In this document: piece by piece, positions 40,801 to 51,945 of the stretch
Numbering within the stretch: the first letter of the stretch is position 1
Layout of the letters: every line of letters begins with the position of its first letter
Program-made: the position numbers and the translations under genes
Assembly (NCBI GenBank): GCA_947247005.1
Contig: OX365949.1
Span: 8,690,001-8,754,000, forward strand
Length of the DNA stretch: 64,000 nt
Direction: 5' to 3'
Origin: Spisula solida
Lineage: Eukaryota > Mollusca > Bivalvia > Venerida > Mactridae
Notes under the pieces: model-generated
Databases searched by the model: none
Seen by the model: only the letters and a program-made list of their open reading frames with translations
What the model was told of the DNA's origin: nothing

Positions 40801-43800
40801 GGGTAGGGTGAGTTAATTGGGCTGAGTGTTCATAAAGGGAATTCAAAAGATCATTCTATAAATCTTATCGAATTGCAGACTTATATAATCATGATTCATA
40901 ATAATCATTGTTGCTAATGTGATGTATATTCTTCCAGGGTTGGTAAGTTCATCAGTACAAAGTATCCAGATGGTCAGATATTTGTTCCCAGCAATGGTGA
41001 TAAAGGTAGATTGGACTTGACTTCTGAGTACAAACATCCCGAAGGTATGTATAGACTACTAAGTGATTGTTCTGACGAGTACAAGTATCAATTTCTTAAT
41101 GGTGATAAGCTTTAGAAACTCCAATATGATATCAAAGCATAACAATAGGTATTCGGGACCAACGACAACATTATCCTTTCGAAGTATGTTACATCTGTTT
41201 AACGACCTATTGTTGGTGTTCTTACAAATACCCTGAAAAACATCTCGACCCTTCTATCGTCCCTGTACTCGTCATTTCCCGTCTGTATTTGTTGTTTCTG
41301 GTGATAGTTTTGACAGTGGAAGTAATGCTATTACAAGTGTATGACTCGTACACTCATTCGTCCTTCTGTGTAACATGCCTGTACGGAGTGAAATAACAGT
41401 ACATGTACTGCTTGGAAACCTACGCGGAGTAATGCTTTGATTTTGATTGTTTACGGCACAGGTAGTGAACAGGAAAGAGTAGCTGTAAAAAAGGCATTCG
41501 ACTTGGCTTTCAAGAAAAAGAAAGACTTCGATCCATATAAAGAGACAATGGTCGAGGAGGTATAGAATACTTATTTTACATTTGATACAGTACTATTTTA
41601 TTGCTGAAACTAGGTTATTCCACTTATTGTATCTTACAAATATGTCTGTTCATTTGCTCATGGCTGAAACAATGTCGTTCAACTTTTTCATGGCTGAAAC
41701 TATGACTTTTAGTTTTTTTGATAGCTGCAACTTGGACATTCAGCGGTTTAGTTTCGTTTTCTTGTTCATTTGTTTGTGGACATTGTGCTGTACAATTGTG
41801 CTCTGTGTTGTTTTTAATTTAAGCTTTACTGTGTGATTTCAGTTGAGTGCAGCTTTGGGTATTTGATTGTTTACTGTGATTTAACATTTAACCTTGCATG
41901 TGCAGAATGTCCGTTTCTACACCGAATCTATTGAAATATAGCATAACATTTATTTTTAGGAGGTGAAGCTATCAATCACCCATCGAGATGACCTAATGAT
42001 TGGACAAAACCTAGAATTCGAGGTTACAGCTAAAAATATGGGATTTCAAGCGAGACAAGTTCATCAAGACCAAATAACCATAGCTCCAAAAACATACGCA
42101 GGGAAAGTCGGAGATAAATTCTTTGAAAAGCTATGCTCATTCACGGCATTGCCGCCCAGAGCAGGTTCGTAACTGTTATACATTGCTTCAGTTATATGTT
42201 TAGTGATTGATAGTACTTAAATCGTCGGTCCTATAGATAGAATTATTCGACATAGAATGAACATTCACATGGCAGTTATAATATTAAAACATACAAATAC
42301 AGTATGTCATTACATGTTTAAGCATGAATCAATAAAACAACCATGTCAAATCAACATTAATGTCAAGGATAACACAAAAACGGGTTCAAAGGAAACCATA
42401 TTTCCATTGTGGTCCTGGATATATAGTGTTGTATGACAGATATCACATTAAAGCATAAATTATATTAAAAGATATATATATTAAATATATAAAATTACGT
42501 ATCACAGTTAAATTGCCATTATAGTAAGATAAATGAAACATAACAGGCAAACATGATTGTAAATTTTTTACTATCCATCGGAAATTCTAGTAATATATTA
42601 ATACATAATTACAAACATAAAAACATTATGAATATTAAATAGACTTTAAGAAATGGCCCTTAACCCTTGATTTGAAAGAAGATTTGGTTCCAAAATCCCT
42701 TATGTATTGAGGCAAATTTTTCCAAAGACAGCACCCAATATAGGCGAAATACATTTAGCCAAAACCTTTGACAATTGGAATGGCATATCTCTTGTTGTCG
42801 GACACGTTATTGCAAGGATCGTCAGAGTTTGGAGCAACTTTTACTCTGAATCTAGTTGAATAATTGCACATTGGTGACGGGGTTACAATTATCATTCATA
42901 TATAATGGGACAAGGTTTAAATTAGTCTTAAAAACATGACAAAGGGTAATTTGGTTCACTATATCAGTAACGGCAACCAGTTAATATCTACAAAATGTCT
43001 ATGTGAGATATAGGGGGTATATTCAAGACAAATCGGATAAGTTTGTTTTGAGTGACCTGTAACCTGATTTTTAAATTTTGAGTTATGCTATTAAATCAGA
43101 CTGTAGAAGCATTGTCAAAATGACACTGGATGTAGGAAGAAACCAAAAGTCGTCTTGTGTGCCGTGTTAGAAATACACTTTTGCGATAAAAATATCAACC
43201 TAGCATTTGATTTTTAATAAGTGATTTAGCCATTGAGTCAAATGTTAAACTCTGATCAATGGTCGCACCACAATTTATTCAATTGATTGACCGTTGCATT
43301 TGATTTCAATGTTCGACTAGACTGTTATGTATGGTCAATGTAACGTACTGAGAATGGGCAATAGTAAAGAAGCGGTTTATAAGAGGGAACAACTTTGCCA
43401 AACCAGTTCAATTCAACATACGTGTTTATACTAAAAGTCGAAAGTAACGAAATAAGTACGGATGCTTTAAAGAAAAATATCAAAATTATGCAAGCCAGTT
43501 TCTACAGATGGATAGTCTTTCAAGTGCCACACATCTTATTTCATTGACGTTCAACATAACTTTAGCTTGAAATCTATATCTTGTTTTGACGCTTTGTATT
43601 ACGATATAATGTAGAAAATCACACTTATCTTTCAGACGATACGGTTAAAATTAGTCTTACACCAGAGGAGTATTGGCCACATCTGGTCGAACAAGCATTT
43701 CTGTATATTGAGGTAGTTGCATGCGTGTCGCCCACTGAACCAGGTGGTCCTGTTGTCGAGGTAACAAAAGGCCGAGATTTCACATTCGATCGTCCAGACC

Positions 43801-45157
43801 TAGAAGTAAAGGTGCGTTGTATCAGATACATACATTTTGTCTAGTTGACTGTCTATAAAATCAATAATAAATTCGCGGGTAATACATTTGATGAGTCGTT
43901 AACACGCGGAAGTAAAACAATGGGAGGGACACCATTTCGTAAATAACAATTAGGAGTTTGTTCAATGGTGAAAATAACTTTTGAAGCGATTTACAAAAGA
44001 ATTATTATCGACAGTGTACGCTTTACTTAGTACGCTTCGCTGCATTCTAAACATAAAAAGATACGTATTTAGTACATATGATATAAATCTTCCTACCCAC
44101 TAGATAATAACAAATCGGAAATGACGGAATATAGCACTGCAGAGAAACATCAAAGCGATGGTATCGTCGAGTGTTGCATTCCCTGATCAGATTGTTTTAT
44201 CATTTTGTCAATGAAAGACAATGGCAGTATGTTTATTTGATTTGTTTATTTCAGTGTCAATCGGAAGGAAAGGTTGGCGAACCCGTGGAGTTTGAAGTAT
44301 CCTTCAAAAATCCTTTGGGAATGAAACTTACACATTGTGACATTTCGATGAACAGTTCTGGTTTTAAAGACATCGAGGATAAGAAACAACCGTACGTTTA
44401 TGATATACCAAGTTTTCATGATTATATTATCTAGCTCCCTTGGTTTTGGCAGACAACTCTGACTGAAAAATGATATGTATTTAGTTGGTAATTTGGAATA
44501 AGCAAGAGGGTTCATATGTGAAAACTATAATGTCTTAAGGCTGAAGTTCTAATGATATGTTCACCTCCTTGATTAGATTGTCTTAATACAAATCTAGTTG
44601 TTTAATAACATCTTTGCGTAAAAGAAAATTCACTGACAGGTGACCGATATTATATATTCAATGAAAATATATTTGGATACAACTACAGAAAAGGATTAAA
44701 CTTGAGATGTTGTTATTTATTGGCCTCTCTTCTTACTTATTTACCCTAGCTGAACACCACACGCCAGTAATATATCGCTGGCTTAGAACAAGAAGGTCGT
44801 AAATACCTATTTTGTATCACAAGGCGCTTCTTACGAACCTTCTTCATGAAAATCGGAAATATGTTATGTGACCAAACCGAAGTTGAAAAGGCTTGTTTTT
44901 CTTAAAGTAAAGAGCAGTTTTCAGACAGTTGTTGTCTTGTTTTCTCAGTAAATCGACTTTGTACTTACGACCTTCTCATTCTAAGCCAGCGATAATCTTC
45001 ATATTTTATATATCTCAGGGATGTGGAGGCAAATGGCATGTACAGAGAAAAGTTCACGATGGTACCGAAAAGAAAGAAACAACACACAGTCAACTTTACC
45101 TTTGATACCAGACAGCTACAGGATATCACCGGATCGACGAGCATTACTATTTCATAA
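28828..45157 (+). CDS. TG-B: transglutaminase, complete, 18 coding exons
   Basis: Second paralogue. Coding exons: 28828-28949, 29955-30064, 30623-30728, 30947-31092, 31426-31556, 32547-32700, 33498-33616, 33845-33964, 34497-34668, 35300-35447, 36122-36228, 36637-36799, 40938-41044, 41462-41559, 41960-42164, 43636-43811, 44255-44391, 45019-45157. These sum to 2460 nt, 819 aa, stop TAA. The triad is Cys384 (codon 34638-34640, YGQCWVF), His446 (36129-36131) and Asp470 (36201-36203, VVDATPQE). The calcium-site VNAD is intact (Asp512). The ATG is the first in an exon opening after an acceptor at 28816; exon 1 ends in phase 2, like its paralogues. Intron 12 (4.1 kb) is swollen by a LINE. AATAAA at 45350 is a good polyadenylation signal. 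It is the most diverged of the three: no Tyr-rich head, and a different exon 1. Confidence 0.95.
29524..29546 (+). repeat. (TC)n microsatellite (TG-B intron 1)
   Basis: About eleven TC dinucleotides in a row, preceded by GATC. Confidence 0.9.
30105..30215 (+). repeat. Decayed copy of the GCTGGCTTAGAA MITE interior
   Basis: GGGCACTTCTTATAC, TTTTCATGAAAATCGGAA and TTAACCAAACTGAAGTTTAA match the interior of the MITE at 44774-44993. The inverted termini are not visible, so this is a partial copy. Confidence 0.6.
30243..30378 (-). mobile_element. SINE-like family 1 copy, reversed (TG-B intron 2)
   Basis: GTCGGACAGGGAATGCAGCA, AACCAGCCAGCACAGAAAAC, AATGCCCAACACACAACT and GATCCGCCCAAGTTCCAGCT are the reverse complement of a nearly full-length family member. 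Confidence 0.8.
31155..31282 (-). mobile_element. SINE-like family 1 copy, reversed (TG-B intron 4)
   Basis: ATAATATTAAGTCAATCACG, GGCAGCACTCAACTTAACCA, GCCGAGCACAGAAAACATTA, CACAATGCCCAACTAAACAA and CCGCCCAAGTCTAA mark this copy. Confidence 0.85.
32166..32298 (-). mobile_element. SINE-like family 1 copy, reversed (TG-B intron 5)
   Basis: TATATTAAGTCAGACAGGGA, GGCAGCACTCAACTTAACCA and GATCCGCCCAAGTCCAAGCT are present; it is close to the copy consensus over about 130 bp. Confidence 0.85.
35100..35296 (+). mobile_element. Retroelement 3' tail with (TTCTA)n (TG-B intron 9)
   Basis: A short hairpin (ATCCCTATTCAGGGAT) followed by AAATATGTAAATAAAC and a TATTC/TTCTA pentamer array at 35272-35295 looks like a non-LTR element 3' end. 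The array runs straight into AAACAG, the acceptor of exon 10 at 35300. The 5' limit is uncertain. Confidence 0.6.
37043..39680 (+). mobile_element. 5'-truncated, degenerate non-LTR retrotransposon (LINE) in TG-B intron 12
   Basis: The left part (to about 37270) encodes the end of an endonuclease-like domain ([13 protein letters not shown]). The reverse transcriptase follows, with [43 protein letters not shown] and FADDT (38535-38549). After it comes the usual C-terminal [13 protein letters not shown] near 39260. The frame breaks at least three times (near 38050, 38615 and 39056), and a 14-C run sits at 37781-37794. The 3' end is AATAAAG followed by ATT repeats near 39650-39677. Most of ORF2's 5' part and all of ORF1 are missing, so it is not autonomous. 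The RT motifs suggest the CR1/L2/Rex-like or Jockey-like group; the clade is undecided. Confidence 0.9.
40420..40470 (+). mobile_element. SINE-like family 1, 3' fragment (TG-B intron 12)
   Basis: GATAAGTTAAGTTGAGTGCT, GCCTTCTCTGTCTGACTTAA and TATTATCTTTTTG form a clean family 3' end. The 5' half is lost. Confidence 0.8.
41640..41870 (+). repeat. Diverged relative of SINE-like family 1 (TG-B intron 14)
   Basis: GGCTGAAACTATGACTTTTA, TTGGACATTCAGCGG, GTGGACATTGTGCTG and TCAGTTGAGTGCAGC follow the family order but are much diverged. A similar decayed block lies at 35850-35990 in TG-B intron 10. Both may be an older subfamily. Confidence 0.45.
42635..42895 (-). pseudogene. LINE reverse-transcriptase C-terminus fragment (TG-B intron 15)
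   Basis: The minus strand reads [20 protein letters not shown] followed by VKGHFLKSI and a stop at 42635-42637. Upstream it reads [15 protein letters not shown], with one in-frame stop between the two stretches. The pattern W-x-N-L-P-x-x-I-R...F-K-x-x-x-K is the standard C-terminal end of CR1/Jockey-type ORF2 proteins. It is unrelated in orientation to the LINE at 37-39.7 kb. Confidence 0.7.
44774..44993. mobile_element. MITE with GCTGGCTTAGAA inverted termini (TG-B intron 17)
   Basis: ATCGCTGGCTTAGAACAAGA at the left end pairs with TTCTCATTCTAAGCCAGCGAT at the right end; the TIRs are about 29 bp with two mismatches. The element is 220 bp, non-coding, and ends 25 bp before the last TG-B exon. 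A second copy with a nested insertion is at 49728-50146. Confidence 0.85.
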
Positions 45158-45349
45158 TCGAACGTGATTCAATGCTAACGACAAGTGTCGCACACGTTGG
45201 TACTCACTAGTAGATTTCAAAAAAGAGTTCGTCTATCCGCTAACACTAAACTGTACTTTACTTTAAGAAACATTTTCAAAGATTAATGCAACTGTTAATA
45301 CATAAATATAAACAAAAGGTGACTAGATTATAACATTATTTATTATCTA

Positions 45350-45355
45350 AATAAA
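45350..45355 (+). terminator. TG-B polyadenylation signal AATAAA
   Basis: Canonical AATAAA lies 193 nt after the TG-B stop codon. No downstream U/GU-rich element was tested. Confidence 0.6.
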
Positions 45356-45953
45356 GAAAGTACTTCAGTATTATTGTACAACCACACTGTAATACCTTAA
45401 AGTTGTCATGTATTTCAATTTTCGTCAGTGTTGATGTGTTATATCAAGATGTAAGGCATATGTTATGTCTTCAATTGACAGTTGGGCTTGTTGCTCTGGC
45501 CATCTTTCCTTTGTGCCATTAAAGTTTTTTATTAGATATGTTAACCCTTCACAAAATTCTCATAAGTGCAAATTAGTTGTGTTTTTGTACTTATTTTCGT
45601 TATTGTAAAGTTTATGATTATTATTAGCTCCGGTAACCTAGTGCAGTGGTTGAATTTGTTTATACAATCCCCGCACACGACATTCCACTTTTTTAAAAAA
45701 TGGATTCCATTTAAAAAAAAAATACTGGACTAGCTATTCGTACGTTTTCAGGTATTTCACAAATTATTATTTTACATTTTTTATGAATTGTGTGTTTTAT
45801 CATAATTTCGTTACTAATAATCACTTGTGCATTTTTGATAGATGTTTATCAATTATTATCTCTTTATATATTTTAATTGCAGCTTTTACAACTTTGTAAT
45901 TAAACAATTCTTTTAAAAAAGTGTTTTCTGTTTTATTTGGAACGTGTCAAAGC

Positions 45954-46092
45954 GATAATATTAAGTCGGACAGGGAAGGCAGCACACAACTTAACCAGCA
46001 GAGCTAAAAAACATAAAAAACATACAAAACACAATACCCAACACACAACCGAACGAGAAAATGATGCGCCCAAGTCCCAGATGTAAAAAAAG
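45954..46092 (-). mobile_element. SINE-like family 1 copy, reversed
   Basis: GATAATATTAAGTCGGACAG, GGAAGGCAGCACACAACTTA, CACAATACCCAACACACAAC and GCGCCCAAGTCCCAGATGT mark a near full-length copy. Confidence 0.8.
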
Positions 46093-47479
46093 AATCAACT
46101 AGTTTCAGCAATCAAAATACGAAATGCTCAAGCTGATAGACCTAGTTTCAATAGTAGAACGGCAGAAATACCTGGCAATTATATAGTTTACCGTGACAGA
46201 ACGACGCATCATTGGTAGTGTACTTGCATCGGTTTATAAGCATTTCATTTAAAAACCTATGGCGATTGACCTAACGGGTTTCCTGGAGTTAATACCAAAC
46301 CAGTACGAGTATCAGTATTCAAGCGACATTTCTATTGAGATGTCGAAGATCAACGACAAAAACCGCCTCCTCGACACCATTCTGGTAAAGCGTCCGCGTC
46401 GCGTTCGGGATGCCCAGTGTTTGTACTAAGGCTGTGTCATACATAAAACAATAAATGTTGTAGCATAAAGCCTCTAGCCTCTCAGGATTAAAGGAACATA
46501 TCAAGATTAAGTGTCGATAGCGATTAATATAAGGTTTACGAACTTTTTATGGTAGTTTTTATGGTACGTAGTATAAACTAAAGATAACATCCGAAGTCAC
46601 TACATAGCACGTGCAAACTGAGTATTGAACCTGTATATATCTGTCGGAAGAGTCCAGTGCATCTCTGAGTGACAGACGGACAAATGAGGGAACGCTTACA
46701 GTGGCCGTCAGAAAAAATAGTTAAACAAGTAGTTTTTTGTGTATGTGATGGAGTTAGAATTAGCTCAAGACTTTTGATTAGATGGAGATCTTGTGATTAC
46801 GTAGACGAATATAACAGCAGAATATCAGTTTTGTCAAGTATACTTGTAGATGCCAGAGATTTATAAACTGGTATGTTACAGTTGTCTTCGTAGAACATCA
46901 AGTTGTTTTCATAGACATGCTTAACAGGACATGGTCATAATTTAAGTGCATAATTTCTGCAATGAATAACAGCATTCCTATCCTTGAATAACAAATGCCA
47001 CGACAGTTCATCAGTTTCTGTTTCCATTATTTGTGTACATAGATATACCCAAAGCAAACAGGACATCAACGTCCAGATGTTTGTTTTTCCAGACTGGCAG
47101 AAGTTTATCAGGATTTATATGCTTCGCCATTCCATCATAAATCCACGGCTTTGCATCTAATGTGCTAGACATTTCCTATACTAGGATTTCAAGACAAGTC
47201 ATATATAAGCTTCATAAACAAGGCTCGATGTTCATCGGAGCAAGTATACCCAGTCAATATTATTTTAACTTTAACTATAACAATATGGTAAATCACTGGG
47301 TCAACCCGTGGTCTGAAGAATTTCATGCACAGATCTTTGTTTCAGACAAAACAAATGATGTTCTTATAATGCGCCCAGGATAATGTGATGCTTACAAACA
47401 TGAGTTGGTTTTTTAACTTACTAAAGTAAGGTCAGTTTGATACAAAAACATCCCTGATAAACCATTCAGATAACCTAAA

Positions 47480-47650
47480 TAATCCACCTTTGTGGAATAT
47501 ACCATATTTTAACTCCTTTCTCATTATCGCGAGGGCACTAAACCTATCTCACCGAGCGCAGACTGTCAAACCATAGTTTTGTCCTGTCTAGAATGGCCTG
47601 TGTACGCAAAGAGAGGATTCGGTTTTGCATATACCCCATGCAACCTTATA
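47480..47650 (-). repeat. Dispersed repeat F, copy 2 (reversed)
   Basis: AATCCACCTTTGTGGAATAT and CCTTTCTCATTATCG are the reverse complement of blocks at 9700-9760. Confidence 0.5.
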
Positions 47651-48514
47651 TGTCATTATCGACTTTATGTCCACTAGCCTTAGCAGGTAACTGATTCATT
47701 AAGAAATTTAAAAAAAAGAAAAATTTTCTTTTATCAAATTTATAATATCTTAAAAGGTTCATAACACGGGAAATTGACCACACGGTCACTGAGGTGCAGT
47801 TTGTTTTTAATAAACATTTCATTGATACTGGTATTATTTTACGTATATTTACATAATCAGAAACTAGACAGATTCTTCTTTAATTTGATATCAATATTTT
47901 CAAAAGTACGTCCATAATTAAGAAAATAACTGCATAGTGCGTGAAATCACTTTAGTGACTAACTGGACACCGTGGTATACATTTCATGGTATAACTTTTT
48001 AACCAGTAGATCAATTACGATGGAATTTGGCATGGAAGTAGTTCTAACAATGTTGTCTATGATTATAATTACTTTATGAAGATATCAGAAGCTAATTCTT
48101 GTTTTTGACACCATGACAATCTGACCACTTTAGTACAAATGTACCTTTCTAAGATAAGGTAAATTTTATAAAAGATTTTTTAAAAATCTTTATCAATAAT
48201 ACAGTTATCTGTGCTACCCTTATGTAATAATGTATACTTAACCACGCATGGCTTTCACGCATTGATACATTCAGATTGTAATTAGTGAAAACGCAACGAT
48301 GCTTCTAGACCATTAAAAGTTGCTGTCTCAACAATGTATGTATTAGCAGTTCATTTATCTTACCACATGCAGGTAGCAAAAAAAAAGCATTATTTATCTC
48401 CCTTTGAAATTCATTCGCCATTACTCATCTGAATCGGTGTATAGACTAAGTGTGTGAACCCAAACTGGTTCCCTGAAGTTGGCAGTTAGTTGTACATTCA
48501 GAAATTAATTCAAA

Positions 48515-48670
48515 ATTAGTATTCGAATTAACTTCTCACATAAAGTAATTCAGAAGTTTTTTTTTAGAAAATAATTCGAAATTTAATGTTCGAATTAACT
48601 TCTCACAGAAGTTTATTCAGAACTGTTTTCGAAATTTAAATTTAAATTTAGAATTAACTTCTGAATGAAA
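48515..48670 (+). repeat. Short degenerate tandem repeat, about 60-70 bp period
   Basis: TTCGAATTAACTTCTCACA appears at about 48522 and 48589, with a third degenerate unit (AGAATTAACTTCTGAATG) at about 48649. Each is accompanied by AATTCAGAA-type sequence. It is a low-copy array with no coding content. Confidence 0.65.
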
Positions 48671-49727
48671 AACTAACCCCTAACTCTTCGTCATTTGTGA
48701 AACGCTTTTCAGTGTTTCCCACCCAACTAGAGACGAACTGGTTGGAAACCCAGAGATAGTCTCGCTTATATCGGTGCTATACACCGGGCACGTTAAAGAA
48801 CCAGTGAGTCTTTTCGGAACGAGCTAGGGTAACGCACCTTGATTCCTTGTATAACAACTCTTTATCTTCTACTTGCTGCCCTTTCAGCAAAAACACAGGA
48901 CTGCATTGGAAATTAGTGCTTGCTCTTACATGGGTTATCCTTGACCGAAAGGCCTAAATAATTACACATACACACAAACTAACCAACTTCACAGACCTGT
49001 ATAGACTTTACTTATTAATAAGTTACCTGTAGACACACACTCGATTTGATATCAATACCAAACTGATATAGAAGATTTAAACATGACGTGATTTACCATT
49101 CAGTTGTATAGTTTAAACATATCATATAACCCAATATTTGCATTTTACAAAGTAATAATATACTAAAGAAATAATAATTTGGGTGAAAAAGTTTCGACCA
49201 CAAGTTTAAATATTAAGTACGGTTCTTCTACTAATTTGTAAACAATTCAGGAATTGTTGGATTAGCTACCGGTATGTACAATGTACTTGACACTTAAAAC
49301 ATATAAAGCTAAATATATACATAACCTTATAGTTTATTCAATTGCATTAGGGCTGCAATCGTCTTTTTCATACAAAAATAGTAATGTAGCAGTTAACAAA
49401 CGCAATATTCTATGCCATGACTTATTAGCTTTATTGTATGATTTTTTAGTGTTATTCATTCATTTTGCGTAAAAAGAAATAATATATTATACTTCGCAAC
49501 CATTCATCATCGGATATAAAATGTACATCAATAAAACTTATTGAACTATAGTCAGGGTCCGTTCAGTGTGCACAGACGGTATTTAGAGCGTTACACTATC
49601 AACTTGGTGCTATGAGTTCGATATCAGCGTTTGATAGGTATAGTATGGTCGTCCGTGATATTAGACACGGAGAAGTCAAATGGGGTGAGCGAGTTAGTAC
49701 TAATTTAGCTTTTATGCAAAACTGTAT

Positions 49728-50146
49728 ATTGCTGGCTTAGAATGAGAAGGTCCTTATGATACTCGTGCGTATTTGAAATCTGCACTATCATTACGAGGCG
49801 CTTCTTATGAGCCTATTTTCATGAAAATCGGAACTGGTCATGTTCTTGTGCATTCAGCGTTTTGATTAGTGAAACTAGTTCATTCAGTTTTCGACAGCTT
49901 GGCCTTTGGTGGATCATTTACTTGTTCAGTAGGGCATTGTGCCTTGTTTGTGTGTATATGTTTGTCTGTGCTCGGCTGGTTATGGTGAGTGCTGCCTTCC
50001 CTGTCTGACTTAATAGCATCTTTTTGACCAAACTGAAGTAGAAAAAAAAAAGTTTTTTCCACAAGTAAGGGTAGCTATCAGAAAGTTATTCTTTTTTTTC
50101 ATACTATCGAATTTGTACTTACGACTTCTCATTCTAGGCAAGCGAT
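49728..50146. mobile_element. MITE copy 2, split by a nested SINE-like insertion
   Basis: Left terminus ATTGCTGGCTTAGAATGAGA and right terminus TCTCATTCTAGGCAAGCGAT match the TIRs of the MITE at 44774. Interior blocks GGCGCTTCTTATGAGCC and TCATGAAAATCGGAACTGG are separated from GACCAAACTGAAGTAG by 182 bp of SINE-like family 1. In the intact copy these blocks are almost adjacent, so the insertion is clear. Confidence 0.88.
49845..50026 (+). mobile_element. SINE-like family 1, reference copy nested in MITE
   Basis: The empty site in the sister MITE fixes the borders to within a few bases. Order of blocks: GTGCATTCAGCG, TTCGACAGCTTGG, GGGCATTGTGCC, TGTGCTCGGCTGGTTA, GTGAGTGCTGCCTTCCCTGT, CTGACTTAATAGCATCTTTTTG (end). 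It is about 180 bp, non-coding, with no poly-A and no TIR. GGCTGGTTAAG in sister copies resembles a pol III A-box, but I cannot see a convincing B-box. Class uncertain. Confidence 0.8.
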
Positions 50147-50247
50147 ATATACCTGAAATACTGATGAAAACAGGGCGTAAATCTAAGAAATCATTGCCTT
50201 AGTAAGTACATAAGTATTGAATATCTTGTATAAATGAGTTGGCATTC

Positions 50248-50456
50248 AGCGTAGGCATTCCGCCTTTTGGTTGCTGTATCTTATCTACTGGGTCATTCAG
50301 CTAGTTATAATTTATTATACTTTTCGACAGCTTGGACTTGGGCGGATCTGCGCTTGTTTAGTTGGGCATTGTGCTTTGTGTGTTTTTAATGTTTTCTGTG
50401 CTCGGCTGGTTAAGTTGAGTGCTGCCTTCCCTGTCTGACTTAATATACTCTTTTTG
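50248..50456 (+). mobile_element. SINE-like family 1, long copy
   Basis: Runs from GGCATTCCGCCTTTTGG through TTCGACAGCTTGGACTTGGG, CGCTTGTTTAGTTGGGCATT, CTGTGCTCGGCTGGTTAAGT and CCCTGTCTGACTTAATATAC to CTCTTTTTGG. It is one of the longest copies, starting about 100 bp after the nested MITE. Confidence 0.85.
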
Positions 50457-51265
50457 GAATAAGACGAGTCCACAAAGTCTTGACAGTCATAAATGTTTCC
50501 TTAGAATATCCAAAATCGACATCTTTGCATCTGGACTTAAATCGTCCGGACGAATACCAACGGCAACCCAAATGGTTCTGTTTCAAACGGTAGTTACTCA
50601 GCATTAAGGCTGCTTCTGCATAATCTCAGTTGTTTTAACCTCACATGATTATTAAATAATCAGTGCGCGTGTAACCAATAACAACATGCATACAAATATA
50701 CCTTTGAACAACCACCGTGCGTTTGTCATATACCCGGTACAGAAGCGTTAGAGGATATCTGCTATGTATTTTCTATCGATCGATTTTGTACTGTAAAGAT
50801 ATACAAACACTATAAGCGGTGGTTGTTTAGTTGTACGGATGAGTCGGATTTTATCGTTGGTTAAAAAGTAAGTAAAGCTTTAAACTGACATGCAATATAG
50901 TATTTTATGGTAAATAAGATAAGAATGCACTAAACTTCAAACAATGACAATGTTTGATGGTGTACGTATCTGATCATGCTGATGTTAGTGTAGTTAAAGT
51001 TATGTCCGTTGCAAAGTAGTTTTGCTCTTACTTTGTATGAAGGATTTTGTTATGTTTATTTATTAACAACCTCAGTATCTATTTGGAAAACATACTTATT
51101 ATTTAGCACTTTATTTATTTAAATAATACATATAACATTCAAAAAATTGGATTATTATTTTTCACTGTTTGATAAGAGTTACCTTCTGCGTAAACTTGCA
51201 CACAGTAAATAGCGAATCGTTCGTTGCTAAGCAGATAACTTTTTTAATGTAAGCTGACACTTTTG

Positions 51266-51595
51266 CAGGCGCGTAGCTACTTGTACGCAGAATACGCAGC
51301 TGCGTACACATGCTTCTCAAAAAGGGAAAAATTAAATGATCGAAAAATGAAATAAAAACTGATGCCTAAGCCCTAAGGGGGGTAATCCTTTAGTATTTTC
51401 AGCATTTCTTAGAAACACTTTTAAATAGTTCCATAAAAACCTGGTTTTATCAGAAAAAATAATACAAAAGATGATGCAAAAAACATCCCAGAACGCACCA
51501 GACGTTCTAGCGAACACAATTTTTCAGGCGGGGGCATGCCCCAAACCCCCTAGCCCTCTTGCGTACACATTCAAGTACCTCTAGCTACGCCCCTG
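51266..51595. mobile_element. hAT-like non-autonomous element
   Basis: The left end CAGGCGCGTAGCTAC pairs with TCTAGCTACGCCCCTG at the right end. CAGGGGCGTAGCTA-type termini are typical of hAT elements. Both ends are flanked by TTTTG, though a full 8-bp duplication is not intact. At 330 bp it has no transposase. Confidence 0.75.
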
Positions 51596-51868
51596 TTTTG
51601 AAATCATATTCTTTTCATACCATAATCAAAAACCATTCACACTTTACACTATTATCAAACAAAGGGACATCCATAGTTCGTATTTATATAAACCTTTGTC
51701 TTTTTCTTGAATAAACTATCTCATTTATATAAACACGTGCGGACTGTGACATATTTTAAATTTTGAAAGGCAATAGAGACTTGAGGATCAATGTGAACTT
51801 GTTTTGCATTGGGTCAGATTTACTAGGTCACCACACGATAAACTTGTTAACCGAACATGAAATATCAG

Positions 51869-51937
51869 CCCTGCGTTCAATAAAGAATTACGTGACGCAC
51901 GTTTCGTACCTGGTACGCACCTGTTATTCGTTGAACG
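51869..51937. repeat. Short GCCCTGCGTTCAA foldback element
   Basis: GCCCTGCGTTCAATAAAG is followed by ACGTGACGCACGTTTCGTAC, then GTTATTCGTTGAACGG. It is a short relative of the foldback at 62206-62384 and stops just before the Harbinger-like element. Confidence 0.55.
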
Positions 51938-51945
51938 GTATGTTA

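Larger units (their letters stand above)
33498..41044 (+). other. TG-B catalytic core exons
   Basis: Exons 7-13 encode the core. Landmarks are LLNEYILNE and PWNFGQ (exon 7), [11 protein letters not shown] and YGQCWVF (exon 9), [18 protein letters not shown] (exon 10), NFHVWNEVW (exon 11), and YTCGPCPV and VFSEVNAD (exon 12). Exon 13 is short (107 nt) and lacks the TG-A insert. Confidence 0.92.
41462..45157 (+). other. TG-B hinge and two beta-barrel exons
   Basis: Exon 14 (98 nt) is a Lys-rich hinge, shorter than in TG-A. Exons 15-16 encode barrel 1 ([16 protein letters not shown]). Exons 17-18 encode barrel 2 ([11 protein letters not shown], then [16 protein letters not shown]). Lengths 205, 176, 137 and 139 nt equal those of TG-A. 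Confidence 0.92.

Noticed and set aside
46319..47383. Short ORFs in the TG-B/TG-C intergenic region
   Set aside because: No codon bias, splice context or recognisable motif; treated as chance.
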